Below are positions 38,784 to 58,547 of a stretch of 64,000 nucleotides of DNA, one piece after another. Each line of letters begins with the position of its first letter. Position 1 is the stretch's first letter. Position numbers and translations under genes: made by a program. The notes beneath the pieces were generated by a model that saw nothing but the letters and a program-made list of their open reading frames with translations, had not been told where the DNA came from and did not search any database. This stretch comes from Streptomyces syringium (GTDB taxonomy: Bacteria; Actinomycetota; Actinomycetes; Streptomycetales; Streptomycetaceae), in contig NZ_JAGIOH010000001.1 in assembly GCF_017876625.1 (NCBI RefSeq), positions 6,903,501-6,967,500 on the forward strand. Reading direction: 5' to 3'.

Positions 38784-41700
38784 AAGCGTTGGATGGCCTG
38801 ACCTGCACCGTGGTGGTGCGCGGGACCGACCCGGTGCTGCGCGACCACCGGGTGCACGGCACGCGCATCCTGCCCGGCGTGTCGTTCCTCGACATGATCT
38901 ACCGGATCCTGCGCGCGCAAGGTGTGGACACCGCCCGGGTGGAGTTGCGCCGTGTGCTGTTCCGCAACCCGGTGGCCGCCGGGCCGGAGTTCGACACCGA
39001 GCTGCGGGTGAACTTCACCGCGGACGGCGACGGCTACCGGGTGTCCGTCACGGGCACCCGGCGCCCGTCGGGCGAGACCGAGCCGGTGCTGGACTGCCGA
39101 CTGCTGCTGGACGTGCCCTTCCCCGCGGAGTCCGTCGACCTGCCCGCCCTGCGCGGACGGACGCCGCACACCGCGGACATGGCGGACCTGTACGCGCTCG
39201 TGCGGCGGACCGGCATCGAGCACGGGGACTTCATGCGGGCCCGCGGCACCCTGCACGTCGGTGACGGGGAACTGCTGGCTGACCTGTCGCTCGGCCCGCA
39301 GGCCGCGGCGTACGCCGAGTACTTCCATCTGCACCCGGCCGCGCTGGACTCCTCGACGCTGCTGCCCACGCAGTTCGCCCAGTCCGGGGTCGGCGCGGCC
39401 GCGCGACCGTACATCCCGATGCTCATCGAGTCCTTCCGGGCCCGGCAGCCGATCGGGGCCCGCACCCTGGTGCACGCCACCCCGCCCCGGCCGACCGGCC
39501 CGGACGGCGACCTGACCACCTGTGACTTCCGGTTCCTCGACACGGACGGCGGCGTCCTGCTGTGGTTCCGGGGGCTCACCTCGAAGCGGGTACGGGACGA
39601 GGACGCCATCACCCGGCTGGAGGCGGCGCCGCGCCCGCGGCAGTCGGCCGAGACGGTGGTGCGTGCGCTGCTCACCGAGCGCCTCGAAACAGCGGACTTC
39701 GACGAGGAGGCCGGGTTCTACGAGCTGGGCCTCGACTCCACGGGACTGCTCGGCATCGCCGCCGACCTGGAACGGGCGTACGGCACCGACTTCTCGCCCA
39801 CCCTGCTCTTCGAGCACAACACCTTCGCGTCCCTGGTCGAACACCTCGGGGAATACCGGCTGCCCGACGACGCGCAGACCGTGACCCCGGCCCCGTCCGC
39901 CGCGGCCGTGGCCCCCGCCCCGGCCCCGGCGGAAAGCGAGGCGCGGGAGGAACTGCCCACCGAGGTCGTCTGGTTCGAGCCCCACTGGCGGGCCGCACCG
40001 CTGCCGCCGGCACCCGCGCCGGCCTCCGTGCTGACCGTCGACGCGTCGACCCCGCGCGACTGGCCGGCCCTGCTCGCGGCGACGGACGCCGCGGACGTCC
40101 TCTGGACCCCGGCCGACCCGCAGGACCTGGAGAAGGAGGCGGTCGACCTGACCGCCTTCGCGGCAGCCCTGCTGCGCGCCCGCCGCAGCCCGGTCCGGAT
40201 CGCCTGCCACCTTCCGGCCGGCGCGCCGGCCGCGGCGGTCGCGGGCCTGTTCCGCACCCTCCGCATGGAACAGCCCGGCGTCAGCGCCACCGTGGTGTGC
40301 TCGCCGCACGCCGCCGACGCCCTGGCGGAACTCGCGGCGGGCGCACCCGACGTGGACGTCCGGTACGAGGCGGGGGAGCGCCGGGTGCGCGACATCCGGC
40401 CGACGCCCGCCCCGGACACCCCGACGCGCCTGCGCGAGCGGGGCGTCTACCTGATCACGGGCGGGCTCGGCGGGGTGGGCCTCGCCCTGGCCCGGCACCT
40501 GGCGCGGACCGTAAGGGCCCGGCTGGTGCTCTGCGGGCGCACGGCCGCCCCGTCGTCGGTGACCGCCGAACTGACCGCCCTCGGGGCCGAGGTCACCGTC
40601 GTCGCGACGGACGTCACCCGCCCCGAGGACGTACGCCGCGCGGTCGACCACGCGCTGTCCACGTACGGCGCGCTGCACGGCGTGGTGCACGCCGCCGGTG
40701 TGCTGCGCGACGGGCTGATCGCGGGCAAGAGCGCCGAGGACGTCCGCGCGGTGCTGGCGCCCAAGGTCGCCGGGGCCCGCCACCTGTACGAGGCCACCCG
40801 GCACCTCGGGATGGACTTCCTCGTCCTCTGCTCGTCCACGGCCGCCGCCTGGGGCAACCGGGGCCAGGCCGACTACGCCTGCGCCAACGCCTTCCTCGAC
40901 GGCTTCGCGGAGGGCAAGCCGGGTGTCGTGTCGGTCGGGTGGCCCGGGTGGGCGGACGGCGGCATGCCGCTCGACGACGCCGCCCTGCGCACGATGGGCC
41001 TGAAGGCCATGGACACCCCGACGGCGATGGACATCCTGCTGCGCGCCGCGGGCAGCGGCCGGCCGCACCTGGTCGCCCTCGTGGGCTCGGCGGACACGAT
41101 CACGAGCCGGTTCGCCCCGGCGGCCGCCGAACCCGTCGCGGCCACCGAACCCGTCCCCGCTGCTGTTGTTCCCGCTCCGTCGCCGACCACCGCCGCCGCC
41201 CCGGCGGCCGATGCCTCCGGCGACGACGACGCGATCGCCATCGTGGGGCTCAGCGGGCGCTACCCCCAGGCCCGCAGCGTCGACGAGTTCTGGGCGAACC
41301 TGCGTGCCGGCCGCGACTGCATCACCGAGGTGCCCGCCGACCGCTGGGACCACGACGCGATCCACACCGACGCCAAGGGTGTCCCCGGCCGTTCCTACGG
41401 CCGGTGGGGCGGATTCGTCGACGGCGTCGACGAGTTCGACGCCGCGTTCTTCCACATCTCGCCCAACGAGGCCGCGGTGCTGGACCCCCAGGAGCGGCTG
41501 TTCCTCCAGGAGGCGTGGCACGCCTTCGAGGAGGCGGGGCACGCGCCCTCCGCCTGGCGCGGGCGCGCCGTCGGGGTGTTCGCGGGCGTGATGTACAACC
41601 AGTACCAGCTGTACGGCGTCCGCGAGGAACCCGGCTTCGTCCCCTCCTCGTTCGCCGCGTCCATAGCCAACCGTGTCTCCTTCTTCCTCGACCTGAAGGG

Positions 41701-44700
41701 ACCGAGCATCGCGCTGGACACCATGTGCTCGTCGTCGCTGACGGCGCTGCACCTCGCCGTCGAGGCGATCCGGCGCGGGGAGTGCGAGGCGGCGCTGGCG
41801 GGAGGCGTCAACCTGCACGTCCACCCCAACAAGTACCTGCTGCTCAGCCAGTCGTCCTTCCTCTCCACCGACGGCCGCTGCCGGGCCTTCGGCGAGGGCG
41901 GGGACGGCTACGTGCCCGGGGAGGGCGTCGGCGTGGTGCTGCTGCGACCGCTGCGCGACGCGCTGCGCGACGGCGACCACGTGCACGCCGTCATCCGCGG
42001 CACGGTGCTCAACCACGGCGGCCACACCGGTGGCTTCTCCGTGCCCAACCCGGCCTCGCAGGCCGCGCTCGTGGAGAACTCGCTGGCGGGGGCGGGCGTC
42101 GACCCGGCCGACCTCGGCTACCTCGAGGCGCACGGCACCGGCACCAGCCTGGGCGACCCGATCGAGATCGCGGCCCTGGAGCGGGCCTTCGACGGTGCCG
42201 GGGCCGGCCGCGGGCCGTGGCCCATCGGCTCCGTCAAGTCGAACATCGGTCACCTGGAGTCGGCGGCGGGCATCGCCGCCCTCACCAAGGTCGTGCTGCA
42301 GATGCGCCACCGGGAACTGGTGCCGTCCCTGCACGCCGAGACCCTCAACCCCGGTGTCGACTGGGCCGCCTCGCGGTTCCGCGTGCAGCGCGCCACCGAA
42401 CCCTGGACGGCGCCCGACGGCGCGCCGCGCACCGCGGCGATCAGCTCCTTCGGTGCCGGCGGCGCCAACGCGCACGTGGTGCTGACCGAGCACCCCGCCT
42501 CCGACGCCGTCCCGGAGGCGGCACGGCCCCGGCTGTTCGTGCTCTCGGCCAAGGACGCCACCCGGCTGGACGAGACGGTCACGGCCCTGCTCGCCCACCT
42601 GGAGCGGGCCGCCGGCGCGGATGCCCCCGCCGGTGTTCCCGCCGCCCTGGAGGAGATCCTCACCGAGGTCGTGGGCTTCCCGGCCGACCCCCGCGAACCG
42701 CTGGCCGAACTCGGCCTGGACTACCCGCGGCTGGCCGAGCTCGCCCACCGTGTCGAGGAGGTCTTCGGCGTCCGGCTGCCCGTCGACGGGGGCACCACCC
42801 CGGCCGGACTGGCGGCCGGGCTCGCCGCGGCGGCCCCGCCCGTGGACCCGGCGGCCCTCGCCTTCACGCTCTGGGCCGGACGCGACCACCTCGACGAGCG
42901 GCTCGCCGTCGTCGCCACCACCACCGCCGAGTTCGCCGAGGCCCTGCGCACCGGGACGGGCTGCCACCGCGGCCGGCGGCGGCGCTCCGCCGCCCCGGTC
43001 ACCGGGGACGACCTGGAGACCCTGGCACGGGCCTGGGTCGAGGGAGCGGACATCACCGTCCCCTCTCCCGGCCGCCCGCGCCGGCTCTCGCTGCCCGGCT
43101 ACCCGTTCGCCCGCGAACGGCACTGGATCGAGACCGCCCCGGCGCCCCGGACCAGCCTGCCCGCGCCGGTCGAGCGGACCGCGCCGGTCGAGCCCGCAGC
43201 GCCCGCCGCACTGGCCGACCTGGTCGAGCTGCCCGACCGGCACGTCTTCAGCACCCGGATCTCCACGGCCGACCGGCCCTGGCTGGCCGACCACACCGTG
43301 GACGGCACCGTGCTCGTCCCCGGGACGTACTTCGTCGACCTGGCCCTGCACGCCGGAGCACGACTCGGCTGCCCCCGGATCGCCGAGCTCGTGACCCACA
43401 CAACGCTGCCGTCGGGCGACGCGGACGTACGCCTCGTCGTCGGCCCGCCCTCGGCGGACGGGCGGCGGGACTTCGAGCTGCACGCCCGCCCCGCGGACGC
43501 CGACTGGGCCGCCCATGTGACGGGCACCCTCGCCCCCGCCCCCGACGAGGCCCCGAGCACCCCGCCCCTCCCGGAGGACGCCGAGGAGGTGGACGTCACC
43601 CGGCTCTACGACACCCTGTCCGGATACGGGCCCGCCTTCCAGGGCCTGCGCCGCGCCTGGCGCACCGCCGACGCGGTCTACGCCGACGTGGTCGTACCCG
43701 ACGGGGACGCCGGGCCGCACGGTCTGCACCCGGTGCTGCTCGACGCCGCCCTGCACACCGTGGCACTCGCCTCGAAGCTCGACGGCGACCGCCCCTACCT
43801 GCCCTTCGCCTGGTCCGGGGTGCGCCTCCACACCGTCGGCGCGACCGCCGCCCGGGTACGGGTCGTCCACCTCCGCGACGACGTGGTCGAGGTCCGGCTC
43901 ACGGACCGCGCCGGCGCTCCCGTGGCGTCCGTCGACTCGGTCGTCCTGCGCCGGGCCGGCACCCCCGCCGACCCGCTCCACCACATCGAGTGGGTGCCCG
44001 TCGACACCCCGGAGGCGGACCCGCACGCCCGCTACGCGGTGCTCGGCCCGGACCCGGACGGGATCGGCGCCGCGCTGGGCGCGTCCGGGGCCGAGGTGCT
44101 CCGGGCGCCGGAGCCGTCCGCGCTGCCGGACGTGCCGCCGGTCGTCGTCCTGCCCGTCGTCTCCGCCGGACCGACGGCCGCCGCCGCCCGCGCGCTCACC
44201 ACCCGGGTGCTCGGCCTGCTCCAGGAGTGGCTGGCCGACGAGCGGTACGCGGCCGCCCGGCTGGTCCTGCTCACCACCGCCCCCGACCCGGCCACCGCCG
44301 CGGCGTGGGGCCTGGTGCGCTCCGCCCAGTCCGAACACCCCGGACGCTTCACCCTCGTCGAGGCGGACGGCCTTTCCGCGCTGCCCCGCGCGCTGGGCTC
44401 CGACGAACCCGGGCTGGCGCTGCGCGACGGGCGGGTGCTCGGCGCCCGCCTGGTCCGCACCCCGGCCACCGCGTCCCCGGGGTCCCCGGGCGAGCCGCGC
44501 CGGCCCGGCACGGTCCTCGTCACCGGCGCGAGCGGTGCCCTCGCCGGGCCCGTGGTCCGTCACCTCGTGGAACGGCACGGCGTACGCGACGTGCTGCTGG
44601 TCAGCCGCAGCGGCCGGCGCCCGGCGGACCTGGCCGGGCTGGACGCCCGCATCGAGACCGCCGCGTGCGACGTGGCCGACCGGACGGCCCTCGCCGCCCT

Positions 44701-45747
44701 GCTGGCCGACCGGACGGTGACGATGGCGGTGCACGCCGCGGGCGTCCTCGACGACGGGGTCGTCACCGCCCTCGACGCCGAGCGCCTCGAACGCGTGCTG
44801 CGCCCCAAGATCGACGGCGCGACACACCTCCACGAACTGCTGCCGGACGCCGAACTGGTGCTGTTCTCCTCGGTGGCGGGCGTTCTGGGCGGCCCCGGCC
44901 AGGGCAACTACGCCGCGGCCAACGCCTTCCTCGACGCCCTCGCCCGGCACCGCGCCGGGACCGGCCGGCGGGCCGTCTCGGTGGCCTGGGGACCGTGGGC
45001 GACCGAGGACGGCATGGTCGCCGACCGCGACCGGCTGGCCCGCGGCGGCGTGGAGCCGCTGCCGACCGACGCCGCCCTGCGGCTGCTCGACGCAGCCCTC
45101 GCCGGAGGACACCCGGAGGTCACCGCCGTGCGCCTCGGCTCCGGCCGGGCCGCCGTCGTGCCGCACCTCCTGCGCGGCCTCGTCGCGCCGGAGCCGGCCG
45201 ACGCGCCCGCCGTCGACCCGGGCCTCACGGGCCTTCGCCCCGACGAGCGGCGGGCCAGGCTGTCCACGCTGGTCCGGGGTCAGGCCGCGGCCGTGCTCGG
45301 CTACTCGGGCGCCGCCGCGATCGAATCCGACCGGTCGTTCCAGGAGCTCGGGTTCGACTCGCTGAGCTCCATCGAGTTCCGCAACCGGCTCGGCGCGGCC
45401 CTGGGGCTGTCCCTGGAGGCCACGCTCGTGTTCGACCACCCCACCCCGGCCGACCTGGTCGACCACCTCGACGAGCGGTTCGCCGGCGCGTCGGGCGAGG
45501 ACGGCCTGCCGACCCTGTCCGAGGCCTTCGACCGCCTCGCCACCGCGCTCACCGCGGCGGAGGAGGACATGGACGACACGGCCCGGGACCGCGCCGTGGA
45601 ACGGGTCCGCGGCCTGCTCGAACGCCTGGCGCCCCGCACCGCGCCGGGCCCCCTCACCACCTACGAGACCGCGACCGACGACGAGGTCTTCGCTTTGATC
45701 GACGCTGAGCTCGGCACCCCGCTGCCGGGACTGGAGGACCGCAACCG

Positions 45748-45751
<4 letters not shown>
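38780..45751 (+). CDS. Trans-AT/cis-AT chimaeric polyketide synthase, DH-ACP-KR / KS-DH-KR-ACP (KirAV-type)
   Basis: A 2323-aa protein. It opens with a DH-like domain (His23; Asp190 without the following Gln/His), ACP (Ser320) and KR (near 559), completing the KS10 module. KS11 follows (Cys983 in TMCSSSL, His1118); its post-KS region holds a carrier-like stretch without a serine (about 1288-1350). The rest looks like a textbook cis-AT module without its AT: DH (His1505 in DHTVDGTVLVPG, Asp1655/His1659), KR (LDD motif, B-type; cofactor motif GASGALA, last Gly replaced) and ACP (Ser2194, GFDSL). A C-terminal docking domain (about 2245-2323) ends in the DDEVFALIDAELG pattern typical of cis-AT synthases. 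Both modules predict double bonds, giving a diene. RBS-like GGAAGGAAAG precedes the ATG. The stop overlaps the next start by 4 nt. Confidence 0.92.
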
Positions 45752-54984
<9,233 letters not shown>

Positions 54985-55016
54985 TCCGCACGGGGCCCCG
55001 GCCCCGGTGACACCCG

Positions 55017-55060
55017 CGGCCGCTTGCCGCTCCAGGTCGCCCTGGAGCGGCAAGCGGCCG
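55017..55060. terminator. Bidirectional terminator between converging operons
   Basis: A perfect 20-bp stem (55017-55036 pairs with 55041-55060) with a 4-nt loop TCGC, 32 nt after the PKS stop and 27 nt from the stop of the opposite-strand ligase. It has no U-tract, as is common in high-GC actinomycetes. Confidence 0.85.
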
Positions 55061-55087
55061 TTGTGCTCACGGCGTGCGTTTTGGCCT

Positions 55088-56659
55088 TCAGTCGCCGGCG
55101 GCCCCGCCCGTGACCTCCTTCCGGGCCGCGGCGTCCGCCACCGCCGCCCGCCGGATCTTGCCCAGCGCGCTCTTCGGCAGGGCGGCGACGAACTCGACCC
55201 CGCCGGGCACCTGGTGCGGCAGCAGCCGGCCGCGGCAGTGGGCCGCGAGGTCGGCCGCGCTCAGCGGCGCCCGCGCCACCACGGTGGCCCGTACCCGCTC
55301 GCTCACACCGTCGGCGCCGTCCGCCTGTTCCCCCCGCTCGCCCCACACCACCGCCTCGGCGACGGCCGGATGGGCCAGCAGGACCTCCTCGACCTCGGTG
55401 GGGTTGACCTTCTTGCCGCCCACGTTGATGAACGAGTCCTTGCGGCCGACCAGATGCAGACGCCCCTCGCTGTCCGTGCGGGCCATGTCCCCCGTCACGT
55501 ACCAGCCGTCGCGGAACGCCTGCCCGGTGGGTCCGGGGCGGTCGAGGTAGTGCGTGAACATCGCGGGGGTGCGCACCCACAGGCTGCCCGTGGCACCCGG
55601 GGGCACGTCCCGGCCCCGCTCGTCGACGAGCCGGATCCGTACGCCGCGCACCGGGCTGCCCACCCCGCGGTCCGCGCCCTCGTCCTCCACGCGCTGCGCG
55701 GCGATGATGCCGGCCTCGGTGCTGCCGTAGATCTGCTGGACGACCGGCCCGCAGTGTTCGCGGAAGCGGTCCGCCACCGGGGCGGGCAGCGCGGCACCCG
55801 AGGACAGACAGAGCCGCAACGAGCCGGGCGGCGGCTGCCCACGGTCGGCGGCGGCCGAGCGGGCCAGCAGATCGCAGGCGAGCGGGGTCGTCACCAGTAC
55901 CGTGCAGGCCTGCTCGCGTACCGTCCGCAGCAGCTTGGCGGGCACGAAACGGCCCGGCAGCACCAGCTCGGCCCCTGTGCACAGCGCGGTGACCAGACCC
56001 GCGACCATGCCGAAGGAGTGCAGCAGGGGAACCGCGGCCAGTATGCGGTCGGCCGCGGTGATGCCGTAGGTGTGCGCGTAGATCTCCCCGCCGTGCACCA
56101 GGTCGCGCTGGGAGTGCACGGCCGCCTTGGGCTCGCCGGTCGAACCGGAGGTGTACTGGTACAGGAAGGGGGCATCGGGCCCGGCCGCGGGCAGTGGCGC
56201 GTCGTCGGAACGCGGCGCCGGTGTGCCGCCCGGCGGTTCCTCGACGGGGAGAAGACCGCCGCCCTGCCACCGGTCGGCGGACGCGGCACCGGGCAGGCGC
56301 AGCGCGCGCAGCTTCGCCTCGTGGCCGATGACGGTCAGTGGCCCCAGCTCCCGCCGCAGCGCCAGCAGACGGTCCTCGCCCGTGTCGGGTTCGAGCGGCA
56401 CCAGGCGCGTCCCGGTGCAGGCGGCGGCCAGGAAGGCCACGGCGCACCCCGGGGTGTTCTCGAAGAGCAGTGCCGCCGTGCCGTCGGCGGGCGGGGCGTG
56501 GTGGCGCAGCCGCCGGGCGGTGGCAAGGATCGCTTCCGCCAGTGCGCCGAAGGTGAGCGTCTCCTCGCCGGACCGCAGGGCCGTGGCGCCGGGGCGGGCC
56601 TTTGCGGCGGCGCGCACCAGGTCGGCCAGCGTGCCGGGGGCTTCAGTTGTTGAACGCAT
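55088..56659 (-). CDS. AMP-forming acyl-CoA ligase-like enzyme
   Basis: A 523-aa class I adenylate-forming enzyme. It has the P-loop-like TSGSTGEPK (170-178), YGSTEAG (311-317), TGD (389-391), GRKDSFINVGGKKVNP (hinge region, from 405) and catalytic Lys501 (ALGKI). It has no carrier or condensation domain. Its length and YGSTEAG motif resemble benzoate/fatty acyl-CoA ligases more than NRPS adenylation domains. Its start overlaps the end of the upstream exporter gene by 17 nt, so it is the last gene of an exporter operon. The substrate cannot be read from sequence. In this context it could activate a starter acid, a tailoring acid (some elfamycins carry a phenylacetyl ester), or an amine-bearing acid for chain release. 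The family call is secure; the role is open. Confidence 0.88.
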   Translation of the reverse strand: MRSTTEAPGTLADLVRAAAKARPGATALRSGEETLTFGALAEAILATARRLRHHAPPADGTAALLFENTPGCAVAFLAAACTGTRLVPLEPDTGEDRLLALRRELGPLTVIGHEAKLRALRLPGAASADRWQGGGLLPVEEPPGGTPAPRSDDAPLPAAGPDAPFLYQYTSGSTGEPKAAVHSQRDLVHGGEIYAHTYGITAADRILAAVPLLHSFGMVAGLVTALCTGAELVLPGRFVPAKLLRTVREQACTVLVTTPLACDLLARSAAADRGQPPPGSLRLCLSSGAALPAPVADRFREHCGPVVQQIYGSTEAGIIAAQRVEDEGADRGVGSPVRGVRIRLVDERGRDVPPGATGSLWVRTPAMFTHYLDRPGPTGQAFRDGWYVTGDMARTDSEGRLHLVGRKDSFINVGGKKVNPTEVEEVLLAHPAVAEAVVWGERGEQADGADGVSERVRATVVARAPLSAADLAAHCRGRLLPHQVPGGVEFVAALPKSALGKIRRAAVADAAARKEVTGGAAGD

Positions 56660-58547
56660 CGACCGTACCCGCCTCTTCGCTGTCCGCCGTCCGTGCCGTT
56701 CCCCGGGAGCGCCCCGCGTCCGCCGGATCCGGGATCCCGCCCACCGGGCCGTCGGCCGGATCGACGTCCGGCTGTTGGTAGCGGAAGTACCTCTCGTAGA
56801 GGCGGCTGTAGGCGCCGTTCCGCCGCAGCAGGGTGGTGTGGTCGCCCTGCTCGATCACGCGCCCGTCGTCGACGACGACGATCCGGTCGGCCTTGCGGAC
56901 GGTCGGCAGCCGGTGCGCGACGACGATGGTGGTGCGGTCGGCGGCGAGCACGTCGAGGCCCTCCTGGATCTGTGCCTCGGTCAGCGGGTCGATGCTGGCG
57001 GTCGCCTCGTCGAGGACGAGCACCGAGGCGTCCTGCAGGAAGACCCGGGCCAGTGCGATGATCTGCCGCTGTCCCGTCGAGAGGTTCCGGCCGCCCTCGT
57101 CGGTGGGGGTATCCAGCCCCTCGGGCAGCTGATCCAGCCAGTCGCCGCCCGCCACCGCGCGCGCCGCGGCCTCGATCTCCTGGCGGTCCGCGCCCGGCCG
57201 GCCGAGGCCGATGTTGTCCGCGACGGTGCCGGAGAAGAGGAACGGCGTCTGGGTGACGACGCCGAGACACCGCCGGTACTGGTCGAGGTCGAGGGTCCGC
57301 ACGTCCTGGCCGTCGGCCAGCACCTGCCCCCCTTGGAATTCGTAGGCGCGCATGAGCAGGCGTACGACGCTGGACTTGCCCGCGCCGGTGTGCCCGACGA
57401 GGGCGACGGTCTCACCCGCGGCGATCTTCAGGCTGACGTCCTTCAGTACGGGCCGGTCGGCGCTGTAGCCGAAGGTCACGTCGCGCAGTTCCAGGTCACC
57501 GCGCAGGTGGGGCACGGGCAGCTGCTGAAGCTGCCGCACCGCCGGCTCGCGGTCGATCAGCGCGAAGATGCGCTCGCCGGCCGCGAGGCCCTGCTGCAGC
57601 TGGTTCCAGAAGGAGGCGATGCTGGTCAGCGGGGACCAGAAGAGCGCCAACGCCTCCAGGAACAGCACCCATTCACCGGCCGAGACGCCGCCCGCCTCCA
57701 CGGCGTGCCCGCCCACCAGGACCACCGCGACGGTCCCCAGCCCGGTCAGGGAGATCAGCAGCGGGAAGACCCCGCTGAAGAGCCGGTTCAACCGCACACT
57801 CGCCCTGAACCACCGCCCGTTGACCTCCCGGAGCCCCGCCTCGGCGGCCTCCTCACCCCGGTAGTTGCGCGCCACGGCGATGCCCCGCAGGCTCTCCTGC
57901 ACATAGCCGTGGACCTCGGCGAGGGCGCGCTGCTGTTGCTGCGACGCGCTGCGCGCCACGCGCCGGAAGCCGAGGCTGACGGCCACGATGACCCCGGCCA
58001 CGGCCGCGGTCAGCAGCCCCAGCGGCACATTGATCACGAACAGGGCCACCATCAGCAGCAGGATCATCAGCACCTGGCCGAGCAGGCCGAGCACCATGGT
58101 GATGAGGGTGGCGAACGACTGGGTGTCGTTGGTGACCCGGCTGACGAGCGCCCCGGTGGGGTGGCTGTCGTAGAACGCCATGTCCTGCCGCGTGGCCGCC
58201 CGGAAGGCGTCCTCGCGCAGTTTCAGCACCACATCACCGACCAGGGTGCCGGTGAGGCGCTGTTGGAGGAAGGTGAACAGCCAGGCGGCGGCGCCCGTGA
58301 CGACGATGACCGCCACCAGCAGCGCCACCGTCCCCGTGCCGTCCTCGCCCGCTGCCGAGTCCACGGTACGGGCCACCAGAACGGGCGCGGCACTGCCCGC
58401 GACCGCCGCCACGATCACCGCCGCGGTCACGAACGCCACGACCCGGCCCCACCCCCGGAAGTACGGGACGATGCGGCGCGTCAGTTCACGGTCGCCGTAG
58501 GCGCGGTCGTAGCCGTCCGGGTCGATGCCGTCCAGAAGGTGCGCCAT
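56643..58547 (-). CDS. Half-ABC exporter (TMD-NBD), catalytically intact subunit
   Basis: A 634-aa membrane protein. The N-terminal half (about 30-320) holds the exporter-type transmembrane helices. The nucleotide-binding half has Walker A GHTGAGKSS (385-393), a signature LSTGQ (489-493), Walker B VLVLDE with Glu514, and the H-loop His545. The signature deviates from LSGGQ while Walker B and His are intact. The upstream partner shows the opposite pattern, so the two probably form an asymmetric heterodimer. The ATG overlaps the upstream stop by 1 nt (TGATG) and has AGAGGAGG about 10 nt before it. The likely role is export of, and self-protection from, the cluster product, inferred from position. 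The C-terminal 60 residues are a hydrophilic low-complexity tail. Confidence 0.92.
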   Translation of the reverse strand: MAHLLDGIDPDGYDRAYGDRELTRRIVPYFRGWGRVVAFVTAAVIVAAVAGSAAPVLVARTVDSAAGEDGTGTVALLVAVIVVTGAAAWLFTFLQQRLTGTLVGDVVLKLREDAFRAATRQDMAFYDSHPTGALVSRVTNDTQSFATLITMVLGLLGQVLMILLLMVALFVINVPLGLLTAAVAGVIVAVSLGFRRVARSASQQQQRALAEVHGYVQESLRGIAVARNYRGEEAAEAGLREVNGRWFRASVRLNRLFSGVFPLLISLTGLGTVAVVLVGGHAVEAGGVSAGEWVLFLEALALFWSPLTSIASFWNQLQQGLAAGERIFALIDREPAVRQLQQLPVPHLRGDLELRDVTFGYSADRPVLKDVSLKIAAGETVALVGHTGAGKSSVVRLLMRAYEFQGGQVLADGQDVRTLDLDQYRRCLGVVTQTPFLFSGTVADNIGLGRPGADRQEIEAAARAVAGGDWLDQLPEGLDTPTDEGGRNLSTGQRQIIALARVFLQDASVLVLDEATASIDPLTEAQIQEGLDVLAADRTTIVVAHRLPTVRKADRIVVVDDGRVIEQGDHTTLLRRNGAYSRLYERYFRYQQPDVDPADGPVGGIPDPADAGRSRGTARTADSEEAGTVDAFNN

